This document shows positions 5,472 to 8,497 of a stretch of DNA of 8,497 nt, piece by piece; within the stretch, counting starts at the first letter, position 1, and each line of letters begins with the position of its first letter. Source of the stretch: a bacterium (GTDB lineage Bacteria > Gemmatimonadota > Gemmatimonadetes > Gemmatimonadales > Gemmatimonadaceae); NCBI GenBank assembly GCA_021802745.1, contig JAJZRK010000136.1, forward strand, positions 1 through 8,497, written 5' to 3'. Below the pieces are notes generated by a model, which was given only the letters and a program-made list of their open reading frames with translations, searched no databases and was not told the origin of the DNA. Position numbers and translations under genes: made by a program.

Positions 5472-6809
5472 ATGTCTGGATCGGCTGAAATCCTTGCTGC
5501 CTTCCGAGAGCTGTCGAACTCCAAGCAGATCGACCGCGCGGAGCTGCACGCGCTGCTGCAGGACGGCATTCACGCCGCCCTCGCCAAGAAGCACGGGCCC
5601 ACGGTGCAGGCGGACATCACCATTGATGAGGGACGCGGCGAGATCCGCATCGTCCTCCTCAAGACCGTCGTCGCCAACGTCGAGGATCCAAGCCGCGAGA
5701 TCAGTCTCGAGGAAGCGCAGTTCGAGGATCCGGAATTCGCCGTCGGCGACATCATGGAGGAGCCGGTGGAGTTCGCCGAGTTCGGGCGCTCCGCCGTGCA
5801 GGCCGCCAAGCAGCGCATCATCCAGCGCGTGCGCGAGGGCGAGCGCACCAAGATCCGCGACGAGTTCTCCGGGCGCGTCGGCGACCTTCTCTCCGGCGAG
5901 ATCCAGCAGATCGAGCGCGGCAAGATCGTCGTGATGCTCAACAAGTTCCGCGAGGCCGAGGCGATCATCCCGTATCGCGAGCAGAACCATCGCGAGGACT
6001 ACAAGCAGGGCGAGCCGGTGCGCTCGGTGCTCAAGAAGATCGAGGAGACCCCCAAGGGGCCGCGCCTCGTCCTCTCGCGCGCCGACCCGATGTTCGTGCA
6101 GGCGCTCTTCAAGCTCGAGGTCCCCGAGATCCAGCAGGGGATCGTCGAGATCAAGGCGGCGTCGCGCGAATGCGGCAGCCGCACCAAGATTGCCGTCGTC
6201 TCCAAGGACGACGCCATTGATCCGGTGGGCGCGTGCGTGGGCCTCAAGGGCGCCCGCGTGCAGGCCGTCGTGCAGGAGCTGGGCGGCGAGCGCATTGACA
6301 TCGTGCCGTGGTCGCCCGATCCGGAGCGCTTCGCCAAGCTGGCGCTCGCGCCGGCCAAGGTGGCGCGCGTCTTCAGCGATGCCGCCACCAAGACCATTCA
6401 GGCCGTCGTGGACGAGGACCAGCTCTCACTGGCCATCGGCCGCAACGGGCAGAACGTGCGTCTCGCCTCCGAGATCACGGGGTGGAAGATTGACCTGTAC
6501 TCGAGCCGCGAGTGGCTCGAGCGCGGCGGCGACATGCCGCTCTTCCAGCCGCTCCCCGAGGACGATGCGGCCGCCGACGTGCCGCTCTCGTCCATCGAGG
6601 GCCTGCCGCCGGCGACGGTCGCGGTGCTCGAGGCCGGCGGCTATCGCACGCTGAACGACATTCTGGACCTCGAACGCGACGATTTCCTTCGCCTCCCGGG
6701 CATCGCCCCGGAAGAGGCCGATCGCATCATCACGATGATCAACGAACTCACCACCGACGACAGCAGCGCCGACGCGGCGCTCGGCGATGGCGAGCCGGAG
6801 TCGGCGTGA
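5472..6809 (+). CDS. nusA: Transcription termination/antitermination factor NusA
   Basis: NusA binds RNA polymerase and nascent RNA, promotes pausing and intrinsic termination, and takes part in antitermination on rRNA operons. The 445 aa show the domains in order: an RNAP-binding N-terminal domain (1-125), S1 (about 136-200, 'LSGEIQQIERGKIVVMLN'), KH1 (about 205-280, with 'DPVGACVGLKGARV') and KH2 (about 285-345, with 'LSLAIGRNGQNVRLASEI'). An acidic linker leads to a C-terminal helix-hairpin-helix region (372-426, 'LSSIEGLPPATVAVLE', 'LPGIAPEEADRII') and a disordered acidic tail. The C-terminal region resembles one E. coli-type acidic repeat or a Rad51-N-like HhH fold rather than the two repeats of E. 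coli. The ATG at 5472 follows GAGG at 5462-5465. NusA may regulate its own operon through the leader terminator upstream of rimP. Confidence 0.97.
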   Translation: MSGSAEILAAFRELSNSKQIDRAELHALLQDGIHAALAKKHGPTVQADITIDEGRGEIRIVLLKTVVANVEDPSREISLEEAQFEDPEFAVGDIMEEPVEFAEFGRSAVQAAKQRIIQRVREGERTKIRDEFSGRVGDLLSGEIQQIERGKIVVMLNKFREAEAIIPYREQNHREDYKQGEPVRSVLKKIEETPKGPRLVLSRADPMFVQALFKLEVPEIQQGIVEIKAASRECGSRTKIAVVSKDDAIDPVGACVGLKGARVQAVVQELGGERIDIVPWSPDPERFAKLALAPAKVARVFSDAATKTIQAVVDEDQLSLAIGRNGQNVRLASEITGWKIDLYSSREWLERGGDMPLFQPLPEDDAAADVPLSSIEGLPPATVAVLEAGGYRTLNDILDLERDDFLRLPGIAPEEADRIITMINELTTDDSSADAALGDGEPESA

Positions 6810-6819
6810 GCCGGGCGGG

Positions 6820-7146
6820 ATGATGGACGCCGCGCTGCGCCAACGGCTGCTGGGCCTCGCGGGCCTTGGCGTGCGTGCGCGCAACGCGGTGGTGGGCGTA
6901 GATCAGGTGCGGGGCGCGGCGCTGAGTGGCGCGCTGAAGGTGGCGCTGGTGGCGAGTGATGTGTCGCGGCACAGCCGGGACAAGGTGGTGCCGATGCTGG
7001 CCGCAAAGGGCATCACGATGGTGGACGGTTTCACGGCCGCCGAACTGGGCGGTGTGGCCGGCAGGGACGCGACGGCGGTGATTGGCATCGTTGATGCGCA
7101 GTTGGCGAAAGGAATTCGCGGGGCGCTCCGCCCTGCGGGCGAGTAG
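6820..7146 (+). CDS. ylxQ: L7Ae/L30e-family RNA-binding protein (YlxQ-like)
   Basis: This encodes 108 aa of the ribosomal L7Ae/L30e/S12e/Gadd45 fold, whose members bind kink-turn RNA. It matches the family in the N-terminal helix and strand ('LLGLAGLGVRARNAVVGVDQ', 10-29), the middle 'ALKVALVASDVSRHSRDKV' (38-56) and 'AVIGIVDAQLAKGI' (86-99). Proteins like this sit between nusA and infB in many bacteria (YlxQ in Bacillus); their function is unsettled and they are often dispensable. The start is one of two adjacent ATGs (6820 or 6823), directly after GGGCGGG. An ATG at 6787 would overlap nusA and add a non-family Arg-rich stretch. The usual YlxR (DUF448) gene is missing between nusA and this gene: only 10 nt separate them. 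Confidence 0.88.
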   Translation: MMDAALRQRLLGLAGLGVRARNAVVGVDQVRGAALSGALKVALVASDVSRHSRDKVVPMLAAKGITMVDGFTAAELGGVAGRDATAVIGIVDAQLAKGIRGALRPAGE

Positions 7147-7154
7147 CAGCACGA

Positions 7155-7160
7155 GGGAGG
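7155..7160 (+). promoter_or_regulatory. Ribosome binding site that sets the infB TTG start
   Basis: GGGAGG at 7155-7160 is the clearest Shine-Dalgarno in the window. It lies 4 nt before TTG at 7165, the codon that yields the family N-terminus 'MTKLRVSDLAAEFGIS'. The next in-frame start (GTG at 7180) would cut into the first IF2_N domain. Confidence 0.75.
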
Positions 7161-7164
7161 CGGT

Positions 7165-8497
7165 TTGACGAAGCTTCGGGTGAGTGACCTGGCGGCCGAA
7201 TTCGGCATCTCGAGCGACGAAGTGTTGGGCATGCTTCGCGCCATGGATGTCGTTGTGCGCAGCCACCTGACGCCCTTGACGGACGACCAGATTTCGCGCG
7301 CGCGAGCCCGGTGGGAACGCGAGAAGCGCGTGCGCGCCCAGAAGTCGGTGGAGACACCGTCAGCGGCCGCCAAGAGCCGCCGGCGCGGCAGCGCCGCGGC
7401 CGAGTCGGCCCCCGAACCGGCGGAGAAGGCGGAAAAGAAACCCGCCTCCGCCAAGTCGCGCGCCAAGAAGCCGGTGGAAGCACCAGCGCCGGCCCCCGAG
7501 CCGGCCGACGCGCACAAGGTACGTCGTCGGCGTGCCGCGCCGCCCGTTCCTGAGCCGGCGCCAGAGCCCGTCGTCGTCGAGGCGCCGGCGGTCGAGGCGG
7601 CACCGGTTGCCGCGCCCCCAATCGTCGAGCCCGCGAGCGCGCCGCCGGTCGAAGCGCCGAAGCCGGCGCCGGTCGTCAGTGCACCACCGGTCGCGCCAGC
7701 GCCGGCTCCCGCCGACACGACCGCTGCGTCGAGCGCTCCGACACCCGTAGCTTCGCCCGCTCCCGCCGCTGCCGCTCCTGCCGCACCGCCGTCGGCACAG
7801 GCCGCCGCTCCCGTGGCCGCTCCGTCTGCGCCGCCGCGCCCCGCGCGTCCGTTGGCCCCGCCCGCGCCGCCCTCGGCGCCCGCCGGCGCCGCGCCGCAGG
7901 GGGAACGGCCGCGCCCGCGTCCGGTGGTGCCGGGTGCCCCGCGCGGCCGTCCCGCCGCCGCCGGTGGACGCAATCCGATGGCCCCACGTCCCATCGCCTC
8001 CGCCGCCCCGGGTGGCGGTCTCAGCGGCGGACGGCGCGAAGACCGCGGTCGTGGGCCGAGCACCGGCGGCAGCGCCGCGCCGCAGACGCCGTCCAGCGGT
8101 CCGCGCCGCAAGAAGGGCAAGCGCGGGCAGGTGGACCAGGAAGCGGTGTCGTCCAACATTTCGCGTACCATGCGCGAGATGCGCGGCGCGCCGGGCAAGC
8201 GCCGTCGCGACGACTCCGGGCGCGAGGAGCTCGAGGCCATCCGCGCCGCCGTCGCCGAGCAGGAAAAGAAGACGGTGCACGTCAACGAGTTCATCACAGT
8301 CAGCGAACTCGCCGACATCCTCAAGATTCCCGCCACGCAGATCGTCTCGTTCGCGTTCAAGCACCTGGGGCTGATGGTCACCATCAACCAGCGCATGGAC
8401 TTCGACCAGATCGAGCTGATCGCGGGCGAGTTCGGCTTCATCGCCGTGCGCGAGGCGGAGTACGCGGCCGCCCCCACCGAGGCGAGGGTCGAGCATA
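7165..8497 (+). CDS. infB: Translation initiation factor IF-2, N-terminal part (3' truncated)
   Basis: IF2 is the GTPase that brings initiator fMet-tRNA to the 30S subunit and drives subunit joining. Only the first 444 residues are in the window; the G domain and tRNA-binding domains lie beyond it. The first IF2_N domain covers residues 1-55 ('KLRVSDLAAEFGISSDEVL'). A long Ala/Pro-rich linker with Lys/Arg patches covers about 68-310; it is low in complexity but free of stops. A basic segment follows ('RRKKGKRGQ', about 314-322), then a second IF2_N domain at 370-430 ('VHVNEFITVSELADILKIPA', 'LMVTINQRMDFDQIELIAGE'). The start is TTG, supported by GGGAGG just upstream. It begins 18 nt after ylxQ. 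Large open frames on the minus strand here are by-products of the Ala/Pro codons. Confidence 0.96.
   Translation, partial: MTKLRVSDLAAEFGISSDEVLGMLRAMDVVVRSHLTPLTDDQISRARARWEREKRVRAQKSVETPSAAAKSRRRGSAAAESAPEPAEKAEKKPASAKSRAKKPVEAPAPAPEPADAHKVRRRRAAPPVPEPAPEPVVVEAPAVEAAPVAAPPIVEPASAPPVEAPKPAPVVSAPPVAPAPAPADTTAASSAPTPVASPAPAAAAPAAPPSAQAAAPVAAPSAPPRPARPLAPPAPPSAPAGAAPQGERPRPRPVVPGAPRGRPAAAGGRNPMAPRPIASAAPGGGLSGGRREDRGRGPSTGGSAAPQTPSSGPRRKKGKRGQVDQEAVSSNISRTMREMRGAPGKRRRDDSGREELEAIRAAVAEQEKKTVHVNEFITVSELADILKIPATQIVSFAFKHLGLMVTINQRMDFDQIELIAGEFGFIAVREAEYAAAPTEARVEH

Noticed and set aside
7500..7980. Possible tandem repeat array or CRISPR-like repeat
   Set aside because: The periodicity comes from Ala/Pro codons (GCG, CCG, GCC) of the IF2 linker; there are no constant repeats with unique spacers.
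6903..8477. Long minus-strand open frame (524 codons) opposite ylxQ and infB
   Set aside because: It is Gly/Ala/Ser-repetitive, the antisense image of Ala/Pro codons in the IF2 linker, and lies wholly opposite two well-supported genes.

Overview
The window is very GC-rich and gene-dense, and it is ordinary chromosomal (housekeeping) sequence rather than an accessory island. My best guess at the source is a Gemmatimonadota bacterium or another GC-rich relative in the FCB group. This rests on three things: the base composition, a MurA of the Bacteroidota-like type (a PGGD loop, and a conserved '[15 protein letters not shown]' segment), and the gene order. It is an inference from recall; no marker gene for taxonomy is present.

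Layout, left to right. (1) 2-619 (+): the C-terminal third of a UvrD/PcrA superfamily 1 DNA helicase, cut by the window start. (2) 620-884: a convergent intergenic gap holding a long, nearly perfect palindrome (762-865) that looks like a REP doublet (REPIN). (3) 2619-885 (-): a two-gene operon of a membrane-anchored DUF948-like coiled-coil protein, followed 10 nt later by an exported zinc-dependent phospholipase C family protein. (4) 2620-2857: a divergent intergenic region with a second, imperfect palindromic element (2668-2818) and a probable leaderless promoter for murA. (5) 2858-4836 (+): murA and pgeF, overlapping by ATGA. (6) 4837-4992: a leader region with a near-consensus sigma70 promoter (TTGACG-17-TATAAT) followed, before the first gene, by a strong intrinsic terminator. 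(7) 4993-8497 (+): the conserved translation/transcription operon rimP-nusA-ylxQ-infB, with infB starting at TTG and running off the window end.

How the genes work together. MurA commits UDP-GlcNAc to peptidoglycan synthesis, and PgeF is known in other bacteria as an editing factor that keeps L-Ser out of the peptide stem, so the overlapping pair forms a small wall-precursor unit. MurA has Asp in place of the usual active-site Cys, which predicts intrinsic fosfomycin resistance. RimP (30S maturation), NusA (transcription elongation and termination), an L7Ae-family RNA-binding protein and IF2 form the widespread nusA-infB operon. The terminator in its leader suggests control by attenuation, plausibly by NusA itself.

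I found no CRISPR array, tRNA, rRNA, transposase or phage gene, and no clearly new multi-gene system. The items most worth following up are the rimP-nusA leader attenuator with an overlapping mini-ORF, the MurA Cys-to-Asp loop, the murA-pgeF overlap and the two intergenic palindromes.
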